Source of the DNA: Gonocerus acuteangulatus
Lineage: Eukaryota; Arthropoda; Insecta; Hemiptera; Coreidae
Direction of reading: 5' to 3'
Length of the DNA stretch: 64,000 bases
Assembly: GCA_946811695.1 (NCBI GenBank)
Contig: OX328131.1
Location: 13,570,017-13,634,016, forward strand
The notes beneath the pieces were generated by a model. It had not been told where the DNA came from. It was given only the letters and a program-made list of their open reading frames with translations, and ran no database searches. Positions 22,840-33,492 of the stretch are shown here, in pieces; the stretch's first letter is position 1; each line of letters opens with the position of its first letter. Position numbers and translations under genes: made by a program.

Positions 22840-24190
22840 TTCTTCCTCCCTTCGGTGCATTGACTTCTGCAGTCATTAGCACCATCATTTATTGTGTTGT
22901 TTCATGCTTCCATCAGTATCCTTTCTTCAGAACGAAATTTAAGAATCATGACTTAAAATCTAAACTTAACTTAGCTATATTATGTACAAATTTACTGATT
23001 ACTGGTTGCATCCTTTTTAAAAAATACTGGATCTACCCTTAAAACTCACTAGACCTAAACAAGTAAATTTACCTATTTACAAATTCAAAATCACTCAATA
23101 AATACTCACACACACATTCAATAAATTACATTCACTCTTGTAGGATAAATAAATTAACAAAATATTTATACACAAATCGTCAATATTCTATTGCATAGTC
23201 TTGGATTTCTCTTATATTTGGCAGAAAACTTTAATGTCGTTCAGATATTCTATCAGCCTTTTCACAGATTGCTCTGCTCTACACAACAGTTCTTTCAGAT
23301 TATTTGGCAAATGGTGTCTCCGTTGTGCATCCTCAAGCCCCGGGCACTCCACCAGGATGTGCAGTACATCTAGGAGAGCACCACATCGCTCGCAATGGGG
23401 ACGGCGCGCGTCGACCAACAAGATGATACCCATGAGTTAGGCGCGTGTGGCCTATTCTCAAACGGGTATTGATCACATCATGTCGTCTTTTCAGGCTGCT
23501 TACAGGGCTATGAACCATCACGGAGCTCTCAACGTTTTTAATAAATCTTTCTATATTGATATAATCCTTCTGCCATTTATTCATTACTAGGAGTTTCATA
23601 TAACTCTTTGCATTGTTCAAATGAATGGGCGAGACAGGATCAGCTGTCATACAAGCAGCATGCCTCGCCAATTCATCCGCTTTTTCATTGCCCTCAATGC
23701 CCGTATGCCCCGGTATCCAGAAAAACGATACAGTCGTTCCCCGAGAGTACAATGCAGCCAGTACAATGCACTTCTTGTAGATGCGAGTCCCTCTTGAATT
23801 TATTTTGAAGTGCATGAAGGAAACTATACGAGTCCGTGCACACCAATATTTTAGTATAGAGAGCTCCGTAATGCTCAAGAGCTATCAGTATATCCTGCAA
23901 TTCTGCCCGGAAAACACTGGTCTGCGGGTTCAATGGGACAGCGAGGTTTCTCTCCCCGTCGACTGAGATACCGCTTCCAACTCCTAAGTTCGATTTTGAG
24001 CCGTCTGTGAAAATGACTAAGTTTTCTGGGAATTTTCCAACTCTTTCTCTGAACATCGCAGCTGAATTGTTTAAGGACTTTTCCGGGTGGCTGGAAGGGA
24101 AGGTGTTTGAGTTTGAGTTTATGTCACAGGTTACAGGACAATCCACAAGTCAAGATGAAGGTCTCTCAGAAAAGAGTTTTACCGACTCTA
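22833..24190 (-). mobile_element. Degenerate minus-strand LINE with RNase H
   Basis: Coding remnants at 24146-23212 are followed by a 3' UTR (23211-22833). The UTR ends in a hairpin, GGTGC/GCACC at 22854-22883, and a minus-strand A9 run near 22832-22840. The 5' limit lies near 24185, upstream of the RNase H domain, so RT is lost. The 3' end abuts the 79-bp satellite, whose unit resembles the LINE tail. Confidence 0.8.
23212..24146 (-). pseudogene. LINE RNase H and C-terminal region, two frameshifts
   Basis: Three overlapping minus-strand frames make up one domain series. 24146-23694 begins the RNase H domain (VIFTDGSKSNLGVGSG, FRAELQDIL, VCTDSYSFLHAL). 23878-23333 completes it (FFWIPGHTGIEGNEKADELA, with the canonical G-N..AD) and continues through the RLRIGHTRLTHGY motif. 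23433-23212 carries the C-X2-C-X7-H-X4-C knuckle (CERCGALLDVLHILVEC). Catalytic D, E, D and D are all visible, but the frame changes twice, so it is a pseudogene. It is an I/Jockey-group relative of the LINEs at 14289 and 62196. Confidence 0.88.
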
Positions 24191-24754
24191 GCCCTTTCCG
24201 TACGCAATGAGCCGCAAGAGATGTGTTCTGCTATACGGGATACTAGCACCCGACGTCGGTCCCCCTGTACGGGATACTTTTCCCACTCTCGGTCACAGCG
24301 CTTCGACTTTCAGGGATCTCCTCGCCGTACTTAAACTCGTCTTTTATTTTTCATTTGTATTTTGCTTAGAATGATTATTTATTTTTATTTAGGTTGAATT
24401 AGTTTGGCGTTTAAATAATTATTTTATGTTGAAAAACTTAACAATAAAAAAAAAACAGGTTTTCTAAGTTTAAAAAACACGATTATAAGATCTTAATACT
24501 TTAGGACTAAAAGTGAACTGATTTTGCAAATAAATGCTGTTAGGAATGAACAGAAGTATAAAAACAAACGGTAATTTGACGTGGGTTCACCGGATAACTG
24601 GGCGGAGAAGGCAACGACTTGTAATTCGACATAAAACGACCAAAAACTTCATTCAACTGCCATCTAGTAATAGGCAGGAATACTAGAAGTACAGTACGGT
24701 AACGCTAGATAGCTCTAAAGTCGAGAAATGAGAAGATAGAGAATGCAAAAGATA
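24191..24754. other. No gene recognised
   Basis: CTCTAGCCCTTTCCGTAC at 24185-24202 has an inverted partner, GTACGGAAAGGGCTAG, near 24853-24868, so the interval may be one decayed element. No coding sequence is visible. Confidence 0.35.
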
Positions 24755-24895
24755 CGCCGAGCTCTCGACTGCTGTACAAGTCCACGGTACTTGCCTCGAC
24801 TTCTACACAAGTCCACGGTATGTGGGTCCCGGCAGCTCTCGACTGCTGGAGCAGTCCACGGTACGGAAAGGGCTAGCGATAACAGACTCTAGCCC
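24755..24895 (-). repeat. Reverse-oriented relatives of the 43-bp array
   Basis: Three diverged units start near 24762, 24793 and 24836. The last has CGACTGCTGGAGCAGTCC followed by ACGGTAC, the reverse complement of the unit at 3708. It is followed by a GGGCTAG...CTAGCCC hairpin (24864-24895). Confidence 0.75.
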
Positions 24896-26085
24896 GTTAC
24901 AAATATTCCCGTAAATTTAGAGTGCATAATACAAGAAAATTTTCTTGAGAGGCCGAAAAGAAAGATAAATAAGTCAGTACATTGAGTTATTTCTTTATGT
25001 TGTTAGTATATTTTTGTTCTTTATTTTCCTAGTATTGCCAATGCATTATTTTTTATGAATATATGTATTTTTTACGTAAATAATACATATGAAATTAACT
25101 ACTTAATTGTTCCATAGATTTACAACATTTTTCTCAATTTTTATCCATTATGTCCAAATTTATGTGACTTTTTTAAAGATTTTTCCCTTACTCAGTGACC
25201 TTAAAAACATTGACAAAAATAACTCTAAACTAATAAGAGAGCAAACAAATCAAATTGGGCTTCCAGGTAAAATAATTTTGAAAAATTAAACAGTTTTAGA
25301 ATTCTTGGATTTTAGAGTTTTTCTAGTTTAATGCAATCACAATTTTTTGAATTCCTGATATTTTAAAAGAATTAAAAATACACCTCTATTATTTTTCGTA
25401 GAATATACATAAATTTAAATTTGATGCATTTTTGATATTTTAAAAGAATTCAAGATCTATTTTGTTTTTCGTAGAATAAATATACATTTATATTTAACTG
25501 TTGCGCTTTGTGTTTTGAAAGGATGTTAGTGTTTAAGTACTCATAAATTATACATAGAGTCAAAAAGCAGCTTATTTCAAAGTCCTTTTAAAGAAGAAAT
25601 ACAAATTACAAAAGGCATTATTTTCTTGGAATTTATGTAGCGGATCATCTAATTTTTATAAAATGTATTCAAAAAATAACGTCTTAGGCTTTTAGCCGGT
25701 TAGGTTAATATTAAAGTAAAAAAGAGGGATTGCAAAATGGAAAAGAGAATAACCTATATTTAATTTTCCGGGCGCGTGATTTAAAAAAATAAATGAAAAA
25801 TGTAACGGTAAGAAGAATAAAAAGTGTAGAAAAAAAAGTTTCATTTCTTTTGAAGTAGGTCAAGAAGCGAAAATAATAAATCTTATTTCAGCCGTAGGGA
25901 GGTTGGCTAGGGGATTTATAAAGGAAGTTGTAAGGAGGCTGCAAATTGTTAGCGGTTCGACTGCCAGGCGGCGCTAGTGTAGCTATCAGCTCGATGACGT
26001 CATCAGTAGATTTAATGAGTCCAAGTCTTTAGCTGTTCAGACGTGCTTTTATTTCAGTTTTCTTTTCTTCTCTTGATCGCCATTC

Positions 26086-26088
<3 letters not shown>
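24896..26088. other. AT-rich DNA with one CRE-type palindrome
   Basis: No coding family recognised. GATGACGTCATC at 25993-26004 contains the full CREB/ATF site TGACGTCA. It lies about 90 bases upstream of a 69-base poly(A), in a GC-richer patch (25940-26010). Whether it acts as a promoter element is unknown. Confidence 0.35.

Positions 26089-26157
<69 letters not shown>
26089..26157 (+). repeat. A69 homopolymer
   Basis: Uninterrupted A tract, a candidate retroposon tail, though the upstream sequence matches no family seen in this window. Confidence 0.95.
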
Positions 26158-26159
<2 letters not shown>

Positions 26160-26778
26160 AGGTGGGGGAAGCGAAGAAAATCTCAGATCCTAAAACTCTC
26201 CCTCTTTCTCTTCTATAAGTATTTTCGCTCTTCATTTGTAAAGGACTTTGGAATTGTTTTGATTCCCGGAAATGGTTTAGGATTCATGTATTCAGGAATT
26301 CTTCTTTAAAAAAAAAAAAAAAATAATGTGGAATTCTTGCCTTCATTCCTGAATAATCAGGCTTTACTAATCACTCCTTCGTTTCCGCAATAAATTTAGA
26401 CCGTCTCATTAAGACAACTGACAAAATTTAATTCTTTTCTCCCGTTTATTATTATTTCTGACTTAACTTGAGGCCGTTTTCATTGTCCCTTCATGAAATC
26501 GTCTATTCTTCAATTTTTTTCCCCCTATGATAGAACCATTTATTTATTAGGGCTTGCCTCACACCATTTGTTACTCTGCTCAGATAGTGTATCAAATTTA
26601 AATTGTGAAGACAGGAGCAAGTTGTACATCATGTAATATCTAATGATGAACTATTAATACTTATTTGGTTCTGTTCCGCCTTACACCTTACATTGTATAT
26701 AGCTATTATAGAACATTATGTTACCTTATTGCCTATATGTTTATATTATGCATATATTATTACATATTATAAAACTTT

Positions 26779-26998
26779 GCGTCTTTTTCAGCACTCACCA
26801 GTGCGTGACCAGCGAGGGAAGAGCGTCTTTATCAGCCCGCACCTGTGCGGGAGCAGTGTGATAAGAGCATCTTTATCAGCCCGCACCAATGCCGGAGCAG
26901 TGTGATAAGAGCATCTTTATCAGCCCGCAACAGTGCGGGAGCAGTGTGATAAGAGCGTCTTTATCTGCCCGCACCAGTGCGGGAGCAGGGGTGATAGG
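26779..26998 (+). repeat. 44-bp tandem array with CCCGCAC/GTGCGGG palindrome
   Basis: Five units start at 26779, 26823, 26867, 26911 and 26955. Each contains CCCGCACCAGTGCGGG or a variant with one to a few changes: a 7-bp stem with a 2-base centre. The last unit is a perfect palindrome. Confidence 0.9.
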
Positions 26999-27062
26999 GT
27001 TAACATCATTGCGACGCGATCCGAAAGAAATGAAGAATTATGTTCGGGAGGAAGCATCAACA

Positions 27063-27146
27063 ATGATCGATCAGATGGAATATGATGAACGACTTTTCCC
27101 TTCCAATTTTGGCAGCCATGACTACAAGTTAAGCGGAAATGATTGA
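27063..27146 (+). CDS. Conserved short frame, function unknown
   Basis: A 27-codon frame from ATG, reading MIDQMEYDERLFPSNFGS then HDYKLSGND and stop. The second copy at 52850-52933 keeps the frame, with one synonymous change (Gln) and one replacement (Leu to Ser). Conservation covers the whole 199-bp segment including its non-coding part, so coding is not demonstrated. The frame is open upstream in this copy back to 26889. I do not recognise the peptide; it may be the end of a transposon-encoded protein. Confidence 0.25.
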   Translation: MIDQMEYDERLFPSNFGSHDYKLSGND

Positions 27147-27261
27147 ATAGAGAATAAAGTAAAAAGACCTTAATAAATTCAGAATATTAATGAACATCTC
27201 TCCCTCTGGCGGTAAAGTAGCCAAATATCTAAAGTGTTATTTAATCAATTGTATTACCAGT

Positions 27262-28147
27262 ATGTAAAGTAGAGATTTTTTTTTTTACAGTGATCTGAAT
27301 TGTTATAAAATATGTTTTGTAACGTTACATATATAAACTGTTGACAGATAATAGGCCAGTTATGGACACCATCTTTCACCAAAGATCCAACATGCGAGTA
27401 CAAGCCAATACATATATATAAAAAAAAAAACAAGTTTCTCTTCATAAAGAAAAAAGACCATCCGCGTTATTGTCGTGGGGGGAGGGGGTTGTCTCCTTTT
27501 TCGCTGTCTGAGGGGATTCTAAAGGACGACAGTGGAGCTATCCCCAAATTAGGGGGGTTTCGGAATAAGGACTATCGATGGAGGAAAATCTACAGCATCA
27601 GCTGGAAGTACTATTTGATAAAGGAGAGAGATGTTGAGGTTAGCAGTTTTACAGATCTTCTGTCAAAGACATCCTTCTGATTTGAGGGGTGTTGGAAACT
27701 GATCCGTCCATATTGAGGCGTGGTCATTATTTTTTTTTTTTTTTTTTTTTGTCAAACGAGACAGATTCATTGTTGTTGTTGAATTCTATAGTAACGTTCA
27801 GCACATTTTTTTATTAGCATACATACATGAGCAGTTCGGGATTTTCTTACATTTAAATGTGCATAGTGGATTCCATGAAAAAACGGCAATCAAACCATAT
27901 TCGATGGGGTGTTAAACAAGTGCTTACAACTTCGAAAGTGTTGGTTTCGCTACTTTGCATGCCTATTCCTCAGTTTTTTATTGCTTGTTATTTTCGTTAA
28001 CTGCTTATAGCATTAAAACGAATTTTTCAGTAAAACAGGATATGTAAAATGATTTTTTTATTGTTTGTAATAGAGCTTCCTGTAATAGAGCAAAGAGTCC
28101 TATTGAATAATTGTGAGTTCAAAATGGCACATAAATCACATCTTTCT
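27262..28147. other. No gene; contains repeat family R3 copy
   Basis: About 27890-28000 (AGTGCTTACAACTTCGAAAG, GTT..TTTCG..ACTTT) aligns with 41160-41320 and 57265-57400. A T-tract lies near 27731-27750. A 63-codon frame at 27489-27680 has no motif. Confidence 0.45.
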
Positions 28148-28690
28148 TCTAAATCTTTTATTTATTTATTCAGAATTTACAACAATGTAAAAATACATTT
28201 CCAGTAAAAAGATACATGCGAATGTGTCTTGAAGCTCGTGAGTAGACAAGCTGCACAGTTGCAGTAGCCACAAGGCAGAGAGATTAATATTGTAGTAACT
28301 ACTCCTGCAGCTGGTCTCTAGGCCAGTCACGCCTCAGACGGCGAATGGGGTTGTTTGGGATTAGATGTGATGATAGGGAGTTAATTAAAGAATTTGGATT
28401 ACCGTGTTATTTAGAATGAAATTTTTTATAAACTTGTTTTGACAAGGGTTGGATAAATGGAATATGGAGGTCGTTGTGAAGAGCCAAATTGGATACAAAG
28501 ACTGGAGCGTCGGCTATTTTACGGAGGATTTTAGATTGCAATGATTGAATTTTGTAGGAGTTTGAGGGCTTTGTGGATCCCCAGAGCTCTATGCCATAAG
28601 TACATATAGGTCTGAGTCATGTAAATGAGTCTTTTGTTCTTAAGTGTAAGGTGTGATCGTCGGTCGAGTAAGATTTATTCTAAATCTAAA
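28148..28690 (-). mobile_element. Jockey-type LINE 3' fragment
   Basis: Minus-strand RT C-terminal coding remnant (28685-28299), then a 3' UTR ending with AATAAATAAATAAAAG at about 28147-28163. The AATAAATAAA end is common for Jockey-clade LINEs. It is 5'-truncated like the other LINE copies in this window, but without an RNase H domain. Confidence 0.75.
28299..28685 (-). pseudogene. Jockey-type reverse transcriptase C-terminal remnant
   Basis: Minus-strand translation gives LDRRSHLTLKNKRLIY, a frameshift, then YGIELWGSTKPSN (from 28598), QSLQSKILRKIADAPVFVSN, ALHNDLHIPFI, one in-frame stop, and HGNPNSLINSLSS...NPIRRLRRDWPRDQL, ending at a stop at 28299. LKNKxLIY, TYGIxLWG, QSKILR, NAPWYVSN and RRLKR-type motifs are the signature of the thumb and C-terminus of Jockey-clade ORF2. 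One frameshift and one stop mark it as dead. It is too broken to appear as a long frame and is easy to miss. Confidence 0.82.
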
Positions 28691-30340
28691 ATCGGAATAG
28701 TAATTTTTCCTTTTCACAAAATAACAAAAAAAAAGTCTTCTGTTTCAAGTGTTCCAAATTAAATTAGGTATAGGAACGTTAAACGGTGACGCAGTTACTT
28801 TAAGTCAGACTATTTTTATACAAAAATGTATAATTTGTTGTTTATTTGAGTTTCGCTAATTTGGCAACCGCATCACTTCATAGGTAAATAAAGCGCAGTA
28901 GATCAAAATATAATAAAGAAATAAGACTAGGAATTGAAACAGAAAGCAGCTAAAACATAGATGAAGATAAATAAAAAACTAATAAATAAATAACGAAATA
29001 GTGAAAGTAAATAAAAAATAGGAATCTCAAATAGAGGTATTCAAGTTTAATAAAATACTTATAGTTTGGTTTATGTATGTGTGATTTTTAACTTTATTAA
29101 GTAAAGTTAAACGTTATTAAGTTGTTAACAATCAATTTCTCGTTGCAAAATGTACAAGTTGTTCCGTCCTTTCTGTAACAAGCAAAATTAATTCTTCTGA
29201 TGAAATGATATAATTTTTCTTATTTCTTGAAAATTTGAATTATTATTTTTATGAATTATTAACAAATGATGTATTTATGTGAAATTTGTTTTGTTTCAGG
29301 TAATGGATTCAAGAATGACGCAATTTTTTTAACTGTGAGTTTAAAAATTAGTTGTAATGATATTAGAAAACTTCCTACCCAGCAAATCTGAAAAAGTTAA
29401 GTTAGCTCACACATTGAAAAACGAAATTTGAAAAGCTCACATACACACCAAAGGGTGAGAAATTCATTTAAGTTTCACAACTCCTACTTAAAATTCACAT
29501 TTTTAATGTAATTATTATTTTAGTTTCATCTTTTTAAAATGTATATTATTTTAACGGTTCTTGTTGGGCTTAATGCTGATAACTTATATTTTTTTACCGT
29601 TTTTTAAAGTTAAGAAACATATGAGGAACGAGTTTGTCGCCAATCTCATGGATCTCAAAAAACAACAACATAAATAATCCGGCTTGACTACAATCAGTAA
29701 TCCTTTTGACAAATTTCACGAAGTTAAGTAATTTGTATAAAGTGGTTCCAATTAGCTTGATGTACTACCAGGTTGTACGGGAGCCAAAAAAATGTGAATA
29801 AATGCTCTTTTATATAGTGAAGTCCTACGATATAATTACCTAGTTCTGTTATTGCGACTTTCCTATAGATTTCTGTCATCATCAGTCATCTTGAAGAATG
29901 GAGGAAGAAAAACCCCAACGCCAATGCAGTCCTTCCTAATGACCATCTGGATTGATTCATACCCATAGAGTATTGACAAGTCTTCCATTCAACTCCATAA
30001 CGTTTTTTTATATTCGTCATTTCTTTGTAGAGGGGGGGGGGGACGCACTTCCTTCGTCACCCTTCCCTCCAGTCGACATTGAAATAGAAAGATATTTGAC
30101 AAGGCTCTGATGGCGTAAGGCATCCTTCTTCTGGGTCCTGTTCCCGCCAACTGGCGGGAAAACGCATTTCACTCTCTTTTACAATATCTTATTGTCTTAA
30201 CCTTCTGATGCCTACATTCAATACTCGGGTGTTGTGCGGGTCACGTGGATTTCATTTAGCCAGAGATGCCCGTCTCATGCGGAGCTGATTTTGTTTTTTC
30301 TCTTCGCCCCTTTTCTCATTAGTGAGCTTAGTCCTCGTAG
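28691..30340. other. AT-rich DNA, no gene seen
   Basis: No coding family recognised. A perfect palindrome, TTCCCGCCAACTGGCGGGAA, lies at 30141-30160. Confidence 0.45.
30141..30160. promoter_or_regulatory. Perfect 9-bp-arm palindrome, paired E2F-like half-sites
   Basis: TTCCCGCCA and TGGCGGGAA face each other around AC. TTCCCGCC fits the E2F core consensus, so the palindrome holds two inverted E2F-like sites. It lies about 320 bases upstream of the 45-bp array. Activity is inferred only from the sequence. Confidence 0.3.
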
Positions 30341-32340
30341 AGGAGACAGGAGCAATTTATACATCATGTACTCTCTAGTACAGAACAAGGGGAACTACTA
30401 GAATAATTTGATAATGCACCTAGGAAGCGAGATAAATTAGTGTGGTGATAAAACATTGCGTCTTTGTCAGCCTGCACCAGTGCGGGAGCAGCGTGAGGGA
30501 GAGTATCTTTGACGCCCAGCACCCGTGCGGGAGCAGCGTGAGGGAGAGTATCTTTGACGCCCAGCACCCGTGCGGGAGCAGCGTGAGGGAGAGTATCTTT
30601 GACGCCCAGCACCCGTGCGGGAGCAGCGTGAGGGAGAGTATCTTTGACGCCCAGCAACCGTGCGGGAGCAGCGTGAGGGAGAGTATCTTTGACGCCCAGC
30701 ACCCGTGCGGGAGCAGCGTGAGGGAGAGTATCTTTGACGCCCAGCAACCGTGCGGGAGCAGCGTGAGGGAGAGTATCTTTGACGCCCAGCACCCGTGCGG
30801 GAGCAGCGTGAAGGAGAGTATCTTTGACGCCCAGCACCCGTGCGGGAGCAGCGTGAGGGAGAGTATCTTTGACGCCCAGCACCCGTGCGGGAGCAGCGTG
30901 AGGGAGAGTATCTTTGACGCCCAGCACCCGTGCGGGAGCAGCTTGGGGGAGAGTATCTTTGTCAGCCCGCACCAGTGCGGGAGCATCGTGAGGGAGATTA
31001 TCTTTGACGCCCAGCACCCGTGCGGGAGCAGCGTGAGGGAGAGTATCTTTGACGCCCAGCACCCGTGCGGGAGCAGCGTGAGGGAGAGTATCTTTGACGC
31101 CCAGCACCCGTGCGGGAGCAGCGTGAGGGAGAGTATCTTTGACGCCCAGCACCCGTGCGGGAGCAGCGTGAGGGAGAGTATCTTTGACGCCCAGCACCCG
31201 TGCGGGAGCAGCGTGAGGGAGAGAATCTTTGACGCCCAGCACCCGTGCGGGAGCAGCGTGAGGGAGAGTATCTTTGACGCCCAGCACCCGTGCGGGAGCA
31301 GATTGAGGGAGAGTATCTTTGACGCCCAGCACCCGTGCGGGAGCAGCGTGAGGGAGAGTATCTTTGACGCCCAGCACCCGTGCGGGAGCAGCGTGAGGGA
31401 GAGTATCTTTGACGCCCAGCACCCGTGCGGGAGCAGCGTGAGGGAGAGTATCTTTGACGCCCAGCGACCGTGCGGGAGCAGCGTGAGGGAGAGTATCTTT
31501 GACGCCCAGCAACCGTGCGGGAGCAGCGTGAGGGAGAGTATCTTTGACGCCCAGCAACCGTGCGGGAGCAGCGTGAGGGAGAGTATTTTTGACGCCCAGC
31601 ACCCGTGCGGGAGCAGCGTGAGGGAGAGTATCTTTGACGCCCAGCAACCGTGCGGGAGCAGCGTGAGGGAGAGTATCTTTGACGCCCAGCACCCGTGCGG
31701 GAGCAGCGTGAGGGAGAGTATCTTTGACGCCCAGCACCCGTGCGGGAGCAGCGTGAGGGAGAGTATCTTTGACGCCCAGCACCCGTGCGGGAGCAGCGTG
31801 AGGGAGAGTATCTTTGACGTCCAGCACCCGTGCGGGAGCAGCGTGAGGGAGAGTATCTTTGACGCCCAGCACCCGTGCGGGAGCAGCGTGAGGGAGAGTA
31901 TCTTTGACGCCCAGCACCCGTGCGGGAGCAGCGTGAGGGAGAGTATCTTTGACGCCCAGCAACCGTGCGGGAGCAGCGTGAGGGAGAGTATCTTTGACGC
32001 CCAGCACCCGTGCGGGAGCAGCGTGAGGGAGAGTATCTTTGACGCCCAGCACCCGTGCGGGAGCAGCGTGAGGGAGAGTGTCTTTGACGCCCAGCAACCG
32101 TGCGGGAGCAGCGTGAGGGAGAGTATCTTTGACGCCCAGCACCCGTGCGGGAGCAGTGGTGAATGTGTTAATATCGATGAGTGGTTCCTTCTCTCCTCAT
32201 ACAAACGAATCGTCGTCAAAAACTAAATCCACGACGCGATTGGCACTATATTTATCCATTAATTTATGTAGTAATTGTCCATTAATTGTGTCTGGTAAAT
32301 TCAGAAGAAATATAATTGAGATTGCATCCCTAAAGTTATG
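30341..32340 (+). mobile_element. Array-bearing dispersed element, copy 2 (45-bp units)
   Basis: The left flank GACAGGAGCAATTTATACAT matches the left flank of copy 1 at 26607. The array follows at about the same distance. The right flank (32160-32340) shares only short words with copy 1 (GTTAAT, CGACGCGAT), so either the ends have diverged or one copy is truncated. Confidence 0.55.
30482..32160 (+). repeat. 45-bp tandem array, 37 exact periods
   Basis: GCGGGAGCAGCGTGAGGGAG recurs from 30482 to 32147, a distance of 1665 bases = 37 x 45, with no net length change. Most units carry ..CCCAGCACCCGTGCGGGAGC; a minority have CAACCG or CGACCG. The first unit and one near 30960 keep the CCCGCACCAGTGCGGG form of copy 1. 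Because 45 is divisible by three, long frames stay open on both strands (for example a 15-residue CGSSVRESIFDAQHP repeat). Three overlapping frames of about 590 codons cannot all be genes, and I do not call a protein. Confidence 0.95.
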
Positions 32341-32366
32341 TTAGAAAATTTAAAAAAAAAAGAAGT

Positions 32367-32671
<305 letters not shown>

Positions 32672-32676
<5 letters not shown>

Positions 32677-33278
32677 AATTTGCACGCCTCCCTGGCATGG
32701 GTGGTGCGCGCAAATCTTGATCGAGCAAGCTCGGGATCGCCGGATATGAGTCCAGGCGTGGAGTTGATAAAAGTGGACTGTATGAAATGATATGTAACAA
32801 AGATTTATATGAGAAAAATAGCTATATTAAATAAAACATGTTTCTTCCCTGGGCTTGAAGAGCCAATGGTGTTAATATTGTTAATGATTGATATTAATGT
32901 TGCCTGGGGATTATGATGGCCGCATGCTGTGATGTTACCTCGACGTTCGCCGGTCTGCTGTCTTCGCTCCTCTCTCCTCCGCGCTCGTGCTCCTGGCCGG
33001 AGATTCGCCTCTACTCCCTCATGGCGTTGGATTGCATCTTCTTCGGTAAATGGGTGAGGAGGTTTTGCTGAGGAAGAGCTGTTGAGCGGGGTACTTGCTC
33101 TTCAGCTGCCCAGGACGTACTGCTCTCTCAAGGCTCCGTGCGTGTAGCCTAGCGCTGCGTGCTGCAGTGCGAGCTTGCAGAACTTCCTGCTTCACCCGCT
33201 GGTCCGAGAGAGTGCGTGGGATGTAGGAGAGCATCATCTTCGATAGGCGAGTGATATAGCAAGCTCGTAGATCGAACA
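32672..33278 (-). repeat. BEL/Pao 3' LTR
   Basis: 607 bp, matching 40207-40813. Visible differences are at the outer end (TGTATAATTT here, TGTATATTTT there) and GATGTTACC here against GATGTTGCC there. The plus strand ends in GATCGAACA. Confidence 0.97.
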
Positions 33279-33290
33279 AACCGCCCACCT
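33279..33290 (-). other. Candidate polypurine tract
   Basis: Minus-strand AGGTGGGCGGTT lies immediately before the 3' LTR, where the plus-strand primer of reverse transcription is expected. It is interrupted by pyrimidines, so the match is moderate. The 214 bases from the ORF stop to the LTR are otherwise non-coding. Confidence 0.5.
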
Positions 33291-33492
33291 AAATCAGTGT
33301 AGCGGTGTCCGCCTGATTTAATAAATTACAATAAGAAAGGCAGCAGTGATATACAAATGTAATGAGGGCTTGCAATGCCCGTTAAAAGTAAATAGCTTCA
33401 CTCACCTTGCGATAAGAACGAATATATACAAAGCATAATAAAGGCTCGTTGGGAGCGACATAAAATGAGAAAAAAAAGGAATAATAGCAAAC

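Larger units (their letters stand above)
26607..27261 (+). mobile_element. Array-bearing dispersed element, copy 1 (44-bp units)
   Basis: The left flank GACAGGAGCAAGTTGTACAT, and CATGTA after it, recur at 30342-30372 before the 45-bp array, so both arrays sit in one element type. After the array, 27063-27261 recurs at 52850-53048 at very high identity and equal length (199 bp). No transposase or clear termini are visible; the element class is unknown. Confidence 0.65.

Noticed and set aside
21267..22863. About twenty overlapping ~64-codon frames
   Set aside because: Each is the same peptide read from a 79-bp satellite whose length is not a multiple of three; frames end every ~2.5 units.
30364..32226. 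Three ~590-codon overlapping frames on both strands
   Set aside because: They follow from a 45-bp tandem repeat with no stop in several frames. No signal peptide or unrepeated domain supports a protein, and only one strand and frame could be coding.
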